Shown: positions 6,690 through 14,154, counted from the stretch's first letter. The stretch is DNA of 25,845 nucleotides from an uncultured Peptococcaceae bacterium (GCA_910585405.1 CAJUDO010000036.1:1-25845); one strand, 5' to 3'. A program made the numbers and translations. Notes: generated from the sequence alone by a model not told the origin.

Positions 6690-8102
6690 ATGGAACAGAA
6701 AAAAGTTAATATAATTCATTATATCATTGTAGCTGCATTTTGCTTATTATTCCGTTTTATTCCTGGTTTTGCAGGTATTACACCGTTAGGCATGGGCATT
6801 TTAGGGTCCTTTATTGGAGCAATTTACGGTTGGATTACCATTGATATGCTCTGGCCTAGTTTGATGGCTTTGTGTGGAGTCGGTTTAAGCATTGGGATGA
6901 ATCAGATGCTGGCAGCTAGTTTTGGGAATATGGCTGTTGTGGCATTGGTTTTATGCATGGGCGTTTTGGGCATTTCTATGACAACAGGCGCCTTTAACTG
7001 GTTGGTACAGGTGATGTTGAACAACAAATTCATGAACGGCAAAGCATGGTTGACTATTTGGTTCATTTTAGTATTTGCATGGTTTATGGGTTGCCACAAT
7101 CCTATCATTATGTGCGTAATTTTCTGTGCTTTTGCAGATAGTATCTTCAAGCAAGTAGGATTACAGAAAAATGATAAATTGATTGTGTTTATGTATTTAG
7201 GGATTGCCTATTGTTTGATGATGGGGCAGATTTTGTTCCCATTTATCAGTACCGGTTTAACTCTGGTGATGGCTTATGGGGCAATGTTCCCGGATAATCC
7301 CATTGATATTGTTCCGTATTTGCTGTATATGGTCGTTGTAGGTGTTGCTATGGCAACAGTTTATGTATTGCTGATGAGATTTGTTTTCCGTGTAGACGCT
7401 TCACCAATTGCGAACTTTAAAACAGAGGGTGGCGTGCCAGCAGCGACGAGAGAACAAAAAATTGCTTTGAGTATTTTTGCAATGTTTATTGTTCTGATGC
7501 TTGCTCAATCTTTGCCATTAGGCCCAGTGAAAGCCTTTTTAGGTAAATTTGGTTTGATTGGTTTGACTTTAATTTTAGGCTGTGTATGTGCTTTGTTGAA
7601 AGACAGTGAAGGAAAACCGTTATGTAATTTGGAAAAAATGTTTCATATGTGCAACTGGGGTCAGGTTACCATGGTAGGTTATATTATGGTTTGTGCAACC
7701 TATATGAATACTCCAGATACCGGAATCAGTACTGCAATGGCGGCATTGATTAAACCGTTCGCAGCATTGCCACCGTTAGTATTCATTGTGGTAGCATTGG
7801 CTTTGGGCGTAGTTCTAACGAACGTTGCCAACAACATGATCGTTTGCGTATTGATTATGCCGTTCTTGGTTAACTTTGGAATGTCAATCGGTATGGCTCC
7901 TACAGCTATGGTGGCATTGCTGTTCTTCATGGCCCAGTTCGCGATTGCCACACCGGCAGCTTCGCCTGTCACAGCGGTAGCGATGACACAGGAAATGGCG
8001 GATTCAAATGTGATGACAAAAGCTGCATTGAAAATTATTCCATTATTATTTATTTGTGGTTTGCTGATTGGCTGGCCGGTTGGACAGATTATCTTTGGCT
8101 AG
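6690..8102 (+). CDS. SLC13/DASS-like anion permease (second copy)
   Basis: A 470-residue polytopic membrane protein related to the permease at 259-1704. The N-terminus has FRFIPGFAGITPLGM and AIYGWITIDMLWPSLMAL, matching the corresponding segment of the first copy. The two membrane-embedded Asn motifs are GCHNPII (N137) and TNVANN (N378, N381, N382). The first motif differs from the LVNQT of the first permease, so the two transporters may prefer different anions. The ATG at 6690 follows TGGGGGA (6675-6681). It closes the permease-hydrolase-hydrolase-permease group and has its own long upstream control region and downstream hairpin terminator. Direction and substrate of transport are inferred only from family resemblance; sodium-coupled anion uptake is the most likely role. 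Confidence 0.8.
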   Translation: MEQKKVNIIHYIIVAAFCLLFRFIPGFAGITPLGMGILGSFIGAIYGWITIDMLWPSLMALCGVGLSIGMNQMLAASFGNMAVVALVLCMGVLGISMTTGAFNWLVQVMLNNKFMNGKAWLTIWFILVFAWFMGCHNPIIMCVIFCAFADSIFKQVGLQKNDKLIVFMYLGIAYCLMMGQILFPFISTGLTLVMAYGAMFPDNPIDIVPYLLYMVVVGVAMATVYVLLMRFVFRVDASPIANFKTEGGVPAATREQKIALSIFAMFIVLMLAQSLPLGPVKAFLGKFGLIGLTLILGCVCALLKDSEGKPLCNLEKMFHMCNWGQVTMVGYIMVCATYMNTPDTGISTAMAALIKPFAALPPLVFIVVALALGVVLTNVANNMIVCVLIMPFLVNFGMSIGMAPTAMVALLFFMAQFAIATPAASPVTAVAMTQEMADSNVMTKAALKIIPLLFICGLLIGWPVGQIIFG

Positions 8103-8193
8103 TTGAGTTTGAAACATGGCAAGCTCTAAGGTATGCCAAAAAGTTATATTAAAAATAACAGAATAATGGAAAATAAATATTAGCCAAAAAAAG

Positions 8194-8240
8194 GGGAGTA
8201 CAATGATTATTGAGAAAATAATTATTGTATTTCCCATTTT
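8194..8240 (+). terminator. AT-rich hairpin terminator after second permease
   Basis: GGGA-GTACAATGATTATT pairs, with a few mismatches and one bulge, with AATAATTATTGTATTTCCC around the loop GAGAA; the stem is about 17 bp and is followed by ATTTTGTTT. A run of A precedes it. It separates the permease from the downstream operon. Confidence 0.6.
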
Positions 8241-8276
8241 GTTTATCTAACTTTACAGGAAGAAGGGGTATGAGTT

Positions 8277-8741
8277 ATGGCGAGTGAAAAATCATTGCGT
8301 GTAGAGCGCTTGAAGAAGCGGGCAAAGTATTGTTGCTGCCGATATTGCGGCAGTGAATTGCATGTGCGTCAAATTGTATTTCATACACAGGCAATGGCGA
8401 GGATTGAATTATATTGTGACCAATGCCAAAAAATAGAATATGGTGTAGAAAAAGAGGCTTATGCCAGTGCCAGGGCATTTGTGGAAGCAACACAGTTTAA
8501 TCATTTTCCAGACATGGAGGATAATGAACAACGATTGCAAATGAACATTGCCAAAGTATGTAATATCACCAGCTGGCAGCTGCGTTATTTAGGGCTCACA
8601 AATGAAACTGGATTGACAGTACCAGTACATATTAATGAGTATGGAATGGAGCAGTGTACAACGGTAGAAGATGACCGTCTGGAGGAATTGTTGGAGGAGG
8701 CGGACCGATGGATGAAAGAATCATCACAACAAGAGGGCTAG
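8277..8741 (+). CDS. Small double-CxxC zinc-ribbon-like protein of unknown function
   Basis: A 154-residue soluble protein. Two Cys pairs, C21-RY-C24 and C47-DQ-C50, are spaced as in a zinc ribbon, with extra cysteines C19 and C20 just before the first pair. The rest is charged and probably helical, ending in an acidic stretch LEELLEEADRWM. It is the first gene of a three-gene operon: its end overlaps the start of the ATPase gene by 34 bases, indicating translational coupling. The ATG at 8277 follows AGAAGGGG (about 8260-8267). I do not recognise the family. A metal-binding or nucleic-acid-contacting adaptor is possible, but no function can be assigned. Confidence 0.65.
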   Translation: MASEKSLRVERLKKRAKYCCCRYCGSELHVRQIVFHTQAMARIELYCDQCQKIEYGVEKEAYASARAFVEATQFNHFPDMEDNEQRLQMNIAKVCNITSWQLRYLGLTNETGLTVPVHINEYGMEQCTTVEDDRLEELLEEADRWMKESSQQEG

Positions 8742-9499
8742 GATGCCAGTCGGGAGATCGCTTTTTGCTGAAAAATATTAATTGGGAGATTGAAGAAAAA
8801 AGCCGCTGGATCATTTTAGGTATGAATGGTTGTGGTAAGACTACATTATTGAGTATGCTGGCAGGTTATCAAGATTATACCCATGGGGACATTTTTTATC
8901 GGGGTGTGAATTACCGACAGCAGAATATTTTGGAAATCCGTAAGAAGATGGGCTTGATTAGCAATTCATATTTTGACAGGATTTATCATAATGAATCAGT
9001 AATGGATTTGGTATTATCAGGCTTAAGCGGAACGTTAGGATTAGAAGACGGCAGTATTTCAGCGGCGCATATACGGAAGCTGAAACGGCTGTTGGAGCAT
9101 GTAGGTTTGTCAGACCGATTGGATTCTTCTTATAGTTGGCTCTCTAAAGGAGAACGCCAAAATATTTTAATCTTGCGCGCACTTTTGAGTCAGCCAGAAG
9201 TGATGGTGCTGGATGAACCGATGACTGGCTTGGATGTGGTGAGCAAACAAAAGATGATGCGGTTTGTACAGGGAATGGCAGAAGAAAAAGAACATACAAT
9301 TTTATATGTAACGCATCATTTTGAAGAAATATCCCCTGATTTGTTTGACAAGTGTCTGTTGCTGCGGCATGGGCAAATTTATCAAAGCGGTGTGGTTGAG
9401 GATGTAATCAATGAAGAAGTTATTAGTGGCTTTTTGCAAAAACCAGTGAATATCAGTCGAAAAAAGGATGGCTATTATCAACTGGAATTTAAAATGTAA
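8708..9499 (+). CDS. Stand-alone ABC ATPase, YlmA/ModF-like
   Basis: A 263-residue single-domain ABC ATPase. The Walker A motif is GMNGCGKT (38-45), the signature is LSKGERQ (145-151), Walker B is VMVLDEP with catalytic E170, and the switch histidine is H203 in YVTHHFEEI. The D-loop reads MTGLD. The signature has LSKGE instead of LSGGQ, as in the YlmA/ModF-type ATPases often annotated as molybdenum-related, although that annotation is weakly supported. No membrane subunit or binding protein lies nearby, so it may work with a distant permease or as a non-transport ABC protein. Its start lies inside the end of the zinc-ribbon gene with GGAGGAGGCGG just upstream. The following gene begins 21 bases after its stop. 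Confidence 0.8.
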   Translation: MDERIITTRGLGCQSGDRFLLKNINWEIEEKSRWIILGMNGCGKTTLLSMLAGYQDYTHGDIFYRGVNYRQQNILEIRKKMGLISNSYFDRIYHNESVMDLVLSGLSGTLGLEDGSISAAHIRKLKRLLEHVGLSDRLDSSYSWLSKGERQNILILRALLSQPEVMVLDEPMTGLDVVSKQKMMRFVQGMAEEKEHTILYVTHHFEEISPDLFDKCLLLRHGQIYQSGVVEDVINEEVISGFLQKPVNISRKKDGYYQLEFKM

Positions 9500-9520
9500 C
9501 AAGAAAGGAGAAAACAGACA

Positions 9521-10459
9521 ATGACCACATCTCTAAGAGATGTCAGCAGTGCAGAAATGGTGCGCAAACTGGCAGAAATGAATTGCTTTGAGCAGGAATG
9601 CAGTATTTACGGATATTCATGGAAAAATAAAAACGGAAAACGCATGTATAGCTTGAGTGAGGATGAATTACAGATTCAACAGGCTTTTGAGCGCCATTTA
9701 CTGGAACAGTGCAGTATGACGCCGGTTCGGAAATGGACAACGAGAGCCATTGTAAAAGAGGAAACACAAGAGGATTTGTTTCTATACTTGAAGTTGCAGT
9801 TAGCGAAGCAATTGCAGCAGGAATTTGACGATGTGTATTTTACTTGCTTGTCTGAGTTGCAGCAAATTGATGGGGATAAACAAGCGGAGCCACTATTGCT
9901 GCAATGGCAGGAAGAATTAGACGGATATTTTGATGAAGAGGATATTTTGCTGTTTGCAGGTGCGGTAGATTATGCATATACTACAAAACATCTTTCGCCA
10001 TGGAGATATCAGCAGTTATTAAAATGGATTAAACTGACGAAAAAACAAATGATGCGCAAAATGTATGTGCATGATAATTTTGAACGCACTTTTTATGGTA
10101 TCGCCTACCAAAATAAGGACACGGGAAAATTCGCTTTTTTGTGCAACGCAAATGAAAAAACATTGTACAACAAAGTGAAAGAGATGGATCAACAAGGTAT
10201 TTTGCATACGCCTGTATATCAGAGAACATATTGGTATAATCGGAGTACAGATCTGCCTAATATACGAAAACGGTTCGATACGGACTTGCGAACGGTGATG
10301 AATGAGGCCTATCTGGAGCGGATTATGACCCTGCAAAATCTTTCTAGTGCAATATCACCTGTGTTATGGGAGCAGTGTCTGCAGCGAGTAGAACAAACCG
10401 GTCTGGAAACTGCCGTGGAAGGGCTACGGTATTGGGGTCGCAGATGGAATGTGATTTAG
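9521..10459 (+). CDS. Unrecognised 312-residue protein, third gene of the ATPase operon
   Basis: I do not recognise this protein. It has no signal peptide or membrane segment, looks predominantly helical and rich in Gln, Glu and Leu, and has aromatic/basic patches such as YGYSWKNKNGKRMYSL near residue 27-45 and KKQMMRKMYVHDNFERTFYG around residue 170-190. The reading frame is well supported: AAAGGAG lies upstream of the ATG, the spacing to the ATPase gene is 21 bases, and a terminator hairpin follows. Position implies shared expression with the zinc-ribbon protein and ATPase. It could be an effector partner of the ATPase, but this is inference from context only. Confidence 0.6.
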   Translation: MTTSLRDVSSAEMVRKLAEMNCFEQECSIYGYSWKNKNGKRMYSLSEDELQIQQAFERHLLEQCSMTPVRKWTTRAIVKEETQEDLFLYLKLQLAKQLQQEFDDVYFTCLSELQQIDGDKQAEPLLLQWQEELDGYFDEEDILLFAGAVDYAYTTKHLSPWRYQQLLKWIKLTKKQMMRKMYVHDNFERTFYGIAYQNKDTGKFAFLCNANEKTLYNKVKEMDQQGILHTPVYQRTYWYNRSTDLPNIRKRFDTDLRTVMNEAYLERIMTLQNLSSAISPVLWEQCLQRVEQTGLETAVEGLRYWGRRWNVI

Positions 10460-10488
10460 TATATTCGGTATGAATCGCATGGCAAAGA

Positions 10489-10522
10489 AAAGGCTGTTCG
10501 GCAACAGTGTCGGGCAGCCTTT
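10489..10522. terminator. Bidirectional terminator between convergent genes
   Basis: AAAGGCTG (10489-10496) and CAGCCTTT (10515-10522) form an 8-bp stem, and the left part can also fold as CTGTT-CGGC-AACAG. Read on the plus strand it is followed by TAGTGATTTTT; on the minus strand by TTCTTT. It lies between the stop codons of the unknown protein (+) and the LysR regulator (-), so it probably serves both. Confidence 0.65.
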
Positions 10523-10538
10523 AGTGATTTTTAAGGAA

Positions 10539-11438
10539 TTATGCGCGAAGATAGCGAACGATGATATGTTCCAACGCGTCAAGCGCGGCGTAGTTTTCAT
10601 CCTTACGTCGCAAAACCATGTGGTAGTTGGGAAGTACCGGATAATCAAATTGTCGTGCGACAAATTGATCAGAAGGGAAAAATTGGCGGTACATAATTTC
10701 TGAAGTAAAACAAAGCGTGTTTTCTTCTGCAAGTAATTGCCGATGGATGGCAGGATTGTCATTTTCATAAAGAATATAAGAATTTACGTTTTTTCCGAAA
10801 TAATCAATAGGTAATAAGCCAAAAACACTTTTTGAGCACTGCGTAATATCGTCTGTCGAAAGCTTTTCTTTTTTTGCCAGAGCAGATGTGGCAGATACAA
10901 CAGCGATGGACTTGTCATGCAGCACAGTATGGAAAGTAATTTCTTTTGCTTGCTGTGATGAAATATTCTTTTCCAAATAGTTTTGGTTGATAGACCAGAC
11001 CACCATATCACAGACTCCATCCAAAAGAGAAGGCAAAATTGCATCATTGGTTACTTCCTTAATAAACAATTTAATGGACGGAAACGTACTATTAAAATCT
11101 TGTATAATGGAAGGCATATGCTCTGTCAGTAATACGGAAGAGGTGTAAAGGGTTAATTTTTCCGGTTCGGCAGCAACGTGAACCTCATGGCCTAGATTAT
11201 GCTGCAATTCTTGATAAGCGTTCTGCATCTGTTCGGCAAACTGTAGAACAAAATTTCCTTCAGGTGTGAAAGAAACTCCATTCTTTGAACGGTTGAAAAT
11301 TCTCACATTTAGCTCTTTCTCTAACTGCTTTATGCGATAAGAAACAGTTTGCTGTGTGGTATAATGACGTTCGGCAGTTTGGTTAAAAGAATGTGTTTGC
11401 GCCAAATCCAATATTAATAAGAGCTGATCTAAATGCAT
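10539..11438 (-). CDS. LysR-type transcriptional regulator
   Basis: A 299-residue LysR-family regulator. The N-terminal winged helix-turn-helix is evident in residues 2-60: FNQTAERHYTTQQTVSYRIKQLEKEL followed by the wing FNRSKNGVSFTPEG. The C-terminal part (about 90-295) matches the length of the periplasmic-binding-like effector domain. The start at 11438 was chosen because TCCTTT (11448-11453, AAAGGA on the minus strand) is suitably placed and MHLDQLLLILDLA is the usual LysR N-terminus; an upstream in-frame start at 11486 would add residues unlike the family. It faces the ATPase operon convergently and is divergent from rpmG across a 520-base gap. No adjacent divergent target gene is present, so its regulon is unclear; the permease/hydrolase group is one guess. 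Confidence 0.85.
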   Translation of the reverse strand: MHLDQLLLILDLAQTHSFNQTAERHYTTQQTVSYRIKQLEKELNVRIFNRSKNGVSFTPEGNFVLQFAEQMQNAYQELQHNLGHEVHVAAEPEKLTLYTSSVLLTEHMPSIIQDFNSTFPSIKLFIKEVTNDAILPSLLDGVCDMVVWSINQNYLEKNISSQQAKEITFHTVLHDKSIAVVSATSALAKKEKLSTDDITQCSKSVFGLLPIDYFGKNVNSYILYENDNPAIHRQLLAEENTLCFTSEIMYRQFFPSDQFVARQFDYPVLPNYHMVLRRKDENYAALDALEHIIVRYLRA

Positions 11439-11497
11439 AAAAATCAATCCTTTATAAGAACAAAAATAAAAAAGAAAATAATTCATATTCTAATAAA

Positions 11498-11506
11498 ATT
11501 ATAACA
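11498..11506 (-). promoter_or_regulatory. Candidate extended -10 promoter of lysR
   Basis: On the minus strand the sequence reads TGT-TATAAT, an extended -10 element, 60 bases before the lysR start. A TTGGAC further upstream is 21 bases away, too far for a standard -35, so recognition would rest on the TG extension. Confidence 0.4.
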
Positions 11507-11862
11507 AAAAAATAATGAAATAGGGTCCAATATAGTTTTGTGACTAAAAAGAAGGAACAAAAAGTTTATTTGTATGCGGTTTGAGAAGTAGAAGATAATA
11601 GATTCTTTAGTTTCTTAGCATTTTATCCTGGTAGCTTAAGAAGTGGAATAAAGAAAAGTTGTTTCAGGGTTCCAGAGATATTTACATTTTTGAGAAGCTG
11701 TAATATTATAAAAGGTTTTTTGTTTTATACAGAAATTTCTTAACAACAACGGTTTTGGGGGGAGTCGTGCGCCAATTATACTACGTTTACTATGGTTTTT
11801 TGTTCTATTTCATTTTGCAATGAACCGCTATGCAATTTACAGAAAGTCGAATGATTTTTTTA

Positions 11863-11891
11863 TTGACATGACTATACAGTTATGCTAAGAT
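11863..11891 (+). promoter_or_regulatory. Strong sigma-70 promoter of the rpmG-secE-nusG-rplKA unit
   Basis: TTGACA (11863-11868) and TAAGAT (11886-11891) are separated by exactly 17 bases, and a TG one base before the -10 adds an extended element. It lies about 68 bases before rpmG with no terminator between, so it should start the whole cluster. Confidence 0.85.
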
Positions 11892-11958
11892 AGATAGGCG
11901 TGAAAACTAGGTATGAAAGTGACCTTTTTGATAGAATTTCGTGCGGGAGGTGTTTGAA

Positions 11959-12108
11959 ATGCGCGTTGGAATTACTTTGGCTTGTACCGAATGCAAGAGA
12001 CGTAATTACAGTACAGTAAAGAATAAAAAGAATAATCCAGATAGAGTTGAGTTGAAAAAATATTGCCCATTTTGTAAAACTCACACTTTACACAAAGAAA
12101 CTAAATAA
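11959..12108 (+). CDS. rpmG: 50S ribosomal protein L33
   Basis: A 49-residue ribosomal protein L33 of the large subunit, found near the E site. The reading is MRVGITLACTECKRRNY to KTHTLHKETK. Both zinc-binding pairs, C9-TE-C12 and C36-PF-C39, are present, so this is the zinc-containing (C+) form. It is too short for simple frame lists but has a good GGGAGGTG ribosome binding site (about 11945-11952) and the expected place directly before secE. The promoter at 11863-11891 drives it. If other L33 copies lacking cysteines exist in the genome, they would typically be induced at low zinc; that cannot be judged from this window. Confidence 0.95.
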   Translation: MRVGITLACTECKRRNYSTVKNKKNNPDRVELKKYCPFCKTHTLHKETK

Positions 12109-12124
12109 GGTAGGATGAAACCAT

Positions 12125-12340
12125 ATGAGTGAAAAACAACCTGAAAAGAAAGTTGGTTTCTTTGCAAAAGCCAAAAAATCCAGTAAAGCCTCTCTGAATG
12201 AATTGAAAAAGGTTCACTGGCCTACAAAAAAAGAGCTGATTACTTATACAAATGTTGTATTGGTAACGGTTGTTGTTGTCGCTGCTCTAATTTGGGTTGT
12301 GGATTCTATTGTAGGTAAAATTTTTGGTTTATTAATTTAA
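12125..12340 (+). CDS. secE: Preprotein translocase subunit SecE
   Basis: A 71-residue SecE, the small clamp subunit of the SecYEG protein-conducting channel. The cytoplasmic amphipathic segment ASLNELKKVHWPTKKEL carries the family hallmark KKVxWPxxxEL, followed by a single transmembrane helix VVLVTVVVVAALIWVV near the C-terminus. Length is normal for the Firmicutes one-helix form. It starts 16 bases after rpmG and is followed by nusG, the conserved order. Confidence 0.95.
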   Translation: MSEKQPEKKVGFFAKAKKSSKASLNELKKVHWPTKKELITYTNVVLVTVVVVAALIWVVDSIVGKIFGLLI

Positions 12341-12358
12341 GTTAGGAGCCTGATCTCT

Positions 12359-12889
12359 ATGGAAGAAAAGAAATGGTATGCTGTACATACCTATTCAGGT
12401 TACGAAAATAAAGTAAAAACCAACTTGGAGAAACGAATTGAGTCCATGGATATGGAAGACTATATTTTCCGCATCATGGTTCCAACAGAAGATGTTGAAG
12501 AAAAGAAAAATGATAAAGTAAAAATCAACAAACGAAAAGTATTTCCAGGCTATGTTCTGGTAGAAATGATCATGACCGATGATTCGTGGTATGTTGTGCG
12601 CAACACAACAGGCGTGACTGGTTTTGTCGGTACCGGAGCAAAGGCAATTCCTTTGCATGATGCGGAAGTGCAAACACTTTTGCGACAGCAGGGCATGGAC
12701 GATGCAAGACGGGAAGTTGATTATGAAGTCGGAGACAATGTAGAAATATTGGATCAATCTTTTCGCGGCATGATAGGACGAGTTAGTGAGATTGACTTGG
12801 AAAAAGGAAAAGTAGCAGTAATGCTTTCTTTATTTGGTGGTCGTGAGACGCGGGTTGATTTAGATTATAATCAAGTTTTCAAAGTTTAG
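12359..12889 (+). CDS. nusG: Transcription termination/antitermination protein NusG
   Basis: A 176-residue NusG, which binds the clamp of RNA polymerase and modulates pausing, termination and coupling to ribosomes. The NGN domain begins KWYAVHTYSGYENKVK and contains the FPGYVLVEM strand; the C-terminal KOW domain is NVEILDQSFRGMIGRVSEID. TTAGGAG lies ahead of the ATG. The stop codon is embedded in a perfect palindrome (12887-12906). Confidence 0.96.
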   Translation: MEEKKWYAVHTYSGYENKVKTNLEKRIESMDMEDYIFRIMVPTEDVEEKKNDKVKINKRKVFPGYVLVEMIMTDDSWYVVRNTTGVTGFVGTGAKAIPLHDAEVQTLLRQQGMDDARREVDYEVGDNVEILDQSFRGMIGRVSEIDLEKGKVAVMLSLFGGRETRVDLDYNQVFKV

Positions 12890-12912
12890 ATATGAATTCA
12901 TATCTAGTTTTT
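12887..12912 (+). repeat. 20-bp perfect palindrome overlapping the nusG stop
   Basis: TAGATATGAA and TTCATATCTA (12887-12906) form a perfect palindrome that begins with the nusG stop codon and is followed by GTTTTTA. As RNA it folds into an 8-bp AT-rich stem with a 4-base loop, so it may act as a weak terminator that reduces transcription into rplK, or as a processing site. Confidence 0.5.
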
Positions 12913-12913
12913 A

Positions 12914-12940
12914 GTGGGAGGGAAACCCCCGTTATACCAC
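12914..12940 (+). promoter_or_regulatory. L1-binding RNA motif upstream of rplK
   Basis: GTGGGAGGG (from 12914), AAA, CCC, and a distal ATACCAC (12934-12940) reproduce the layout of the 23S rRNA L1 stalk, which has GTGGGAGGC and a returning AAATACCAC strand. Outer GTGG/CCAC and inner GGG/CCC stems enclose asymmetric loops. In bacteria L1 represses the rplK-rplA messenger through such a mimic, so this is the probable autoregulatory site. Confidence 0.75.
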
Positions 12941-12966
12941 ATTCTGTTTAAGGAGGTGCACCAAAA

Positions 12967-13395
12967 ATGGCAAAAAAAGTCGTTGGTTTTGTGAAATTGC
13001 AAGTGCCTGCTGGAAAAGCGAATCCTGCACCACCAGTTGGTCCTGCATTAGGTCAGCATGGTGTGAATATCATGGGATTCTGTAAAGAATTCAATGAAAG
13101 AACTAAAAATCAGGCAGGTTTAATTATTCCTGTCGAAATTACAGTTTACGCCGACCGTTCTTTTAGTTTTATTACAAAAACTCCGCCAGCTGCAGTATTA
13201 TTGAAAAAAGCTGCTGGAATTGAAAGAGCATCTGGCGAACCAAACCGCAAAAAAGTTGCGAAAGTTCCTGCTTCTAAGGTAAAAGCAATTGCTGAAGAAA
13301 AAATGCAGGATTTGAATGCTGCAAGCTTGGAAGCTGCGATCAGTATGATCGAAGGTACAGCGAGAAGCATGGGCATTGAAGTTGTAGAGGACTAA
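12967..13395 (+). CDS. rplK: 50S ribosomal protein L11
   Basis: A 142-residue L11, the rRNA-binding protein at the GTPase-associated centre that contacts elongation factors and RelA-type stringent factors. The N-terminal domain has KLQVPAGKANPAPPVGPALGQHGVNIMGFCKEFN, with the proline/glycine block of the family; the C-terminal domain binds 23S rRNA. Length is typical. AAGGAGGTG (12950-12958) precedes the ATG. The L1-type RNA motif upstream suggests translational control by the product of the next gene. Confidence 0.96.
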   Translation: MAKKVVGFVKLQVPAGKANPAPPVGPALGQHGVNIMGFCKEFNERTKNQAGLIIPVEITVYADRSFSFITKTPPAAVLLKKAAGIERASGEPNRKKVAKVPASKVKAIAEEKMQDLNAASLEAAISMIEGTARSMGIEVVED

Positions 13396-13417
13396 TTAAG
13401 TCTTTACATGTAATATC

Positions 13418-13443
13418 GTGGGAGGAATATTCCGCAGAACCAC
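13418..13443 (+). promoter_or_regulatory. Second L1-binding RNA motif, between rplK and rplA
   Basis: GTGGGAGG (13418-13425) is followed by AATATTCC, CGCAG and ACCAC (13439-13443), giving an outer GTGG/CCAC stem and an inner GGA/TCC stem. It matches the motif at 12914-12940 and ends only two bases before the GAGGAGG ribosome binding site of rplA, so bound L1 would block initiation directly. Confidence 0.72.
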
Positions 13444-13461
13444 TGAGGAGGAAAAATCACT

Positions 13462-14154
13462 ATGCCAAAACATGGTAAGAAATATGTAGAAGCTAGCAAA
13501 TTGATTGACAGAGCTGCTCAGTATGAAGTAAGTGAAGCAATCGAACTGGCTAAGAAAACTGCTACTGCAAAATTTGATGAAACAGTGGAAGTTGCATTCA
13601 GACTGGGCGTTGACCCAAGACAGTCCGATCAGCAGATCCGTGGTGCAGTTGTATTGCCACATGGTACTGGGAAAAGTCAGACTGTATTAGTTTTTGCAAA
13701 AGGTGAAAAGGCGAAAGAGGCGGAAGAAGCTGGTGCAGATTTCGTAGGCGCTGAAGACATGGTTGCAAAAATTCAGGGTGGCTGGTTTGGATTCGATGTT
13801 GCCGTTGCAACTCCTGATATGATGGGTGTTGTTGGTAAAATCGGTCGTCTGTTGGGGCCAAAAGGTTTAATGCCAAACCCAAAAACAGGTACTGTAACAA
13901 TGGATGTTGCGAGAGCAATTGGCGAAGTAAAAGCAGGGAAAATTGAATATCGTGTTGATAAAACCGGTATTATCCATGCGCCGATTGGAAAAGCAAGCTT
14001 TGAAGCAGCTCAGCTGGAAGAAAACTTTAAAACATTGGTTGATGTATTGATTAAAGCAAAACCTGCTACCCAAAAAGGTCAGTACATTAAGAGTGTGACA
14101 GTTTCTACAACAATGGGTCCGGGTGTAAAAATTAACCCATTAAAGCTGCAATAG
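13462..14154 (+). CDS. rplA: 50S ribosomal protein L1
   Basis: A 230-residue L1, the mobile stalk protein that helps E-site tRNA leave the ribosome and that represses its own messenger. Recognisable blocks are EAIELAKKTATAKFDETVEVAFRLGVDPR near the N-terminus, GRLLGPKGLMPNPKTGTV in the middle, and TVSTTMGPGVKIN at the end. GAGGAGG (13445-13451) precedes the ATG. Two L1-stalk-like RNA motifs in front of rplK and rplA give the expected feedback targets. Confidence 0.96.
   Translation: MPKHGKKYVEASKLIDRAAQYEVSEAIELAKKTATAKFDETVEVAFRLGVDPRQSDQQIRGAVVLPHGTGKSQTVLVFAKGEKAKEAEEAGADFVGAEDMVAKIQGGWFGFDVAVATPDMMGVVGKIGRLLGPKGLMPNPKTGTVTMDVARAIGEVKAGKIEYRVDKTGIIHAPIGKASFEAAQLEENFKTLVDVLIKAKPATQKGQYIKSVTVSTTMGPGVKINPLKLQ

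Larger units (their letters stand above)
11439..11958. other. 520-base gap between lysR and rpmG
   Basis: No gene, tRNA or recognised riboswitch is visible. The left end carries the lysR promoter region on the minus strand, and the right end carries the rpmG promoter (11863-11891). In between the DNA is AT-rich with a GGTTTTGGGGGGAGTCG patch near 11750-11766; short frames there lack ribosome binding sites. Confidence 0.6.

Noticed and set aside
10470..10703. 77-codon plus-strand open frame starting near the convergent terminator
   Set aside because: It reads through the terminator hairpin and antisense to lysR, with no ribosome binding site or homology.
11439..11958. Possible tRNA gene or riboswitch in the lysR-rpmG gap
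   Set aside because: No cloverleaf, TTCGA-type T loop or known riboswitch core could be found.
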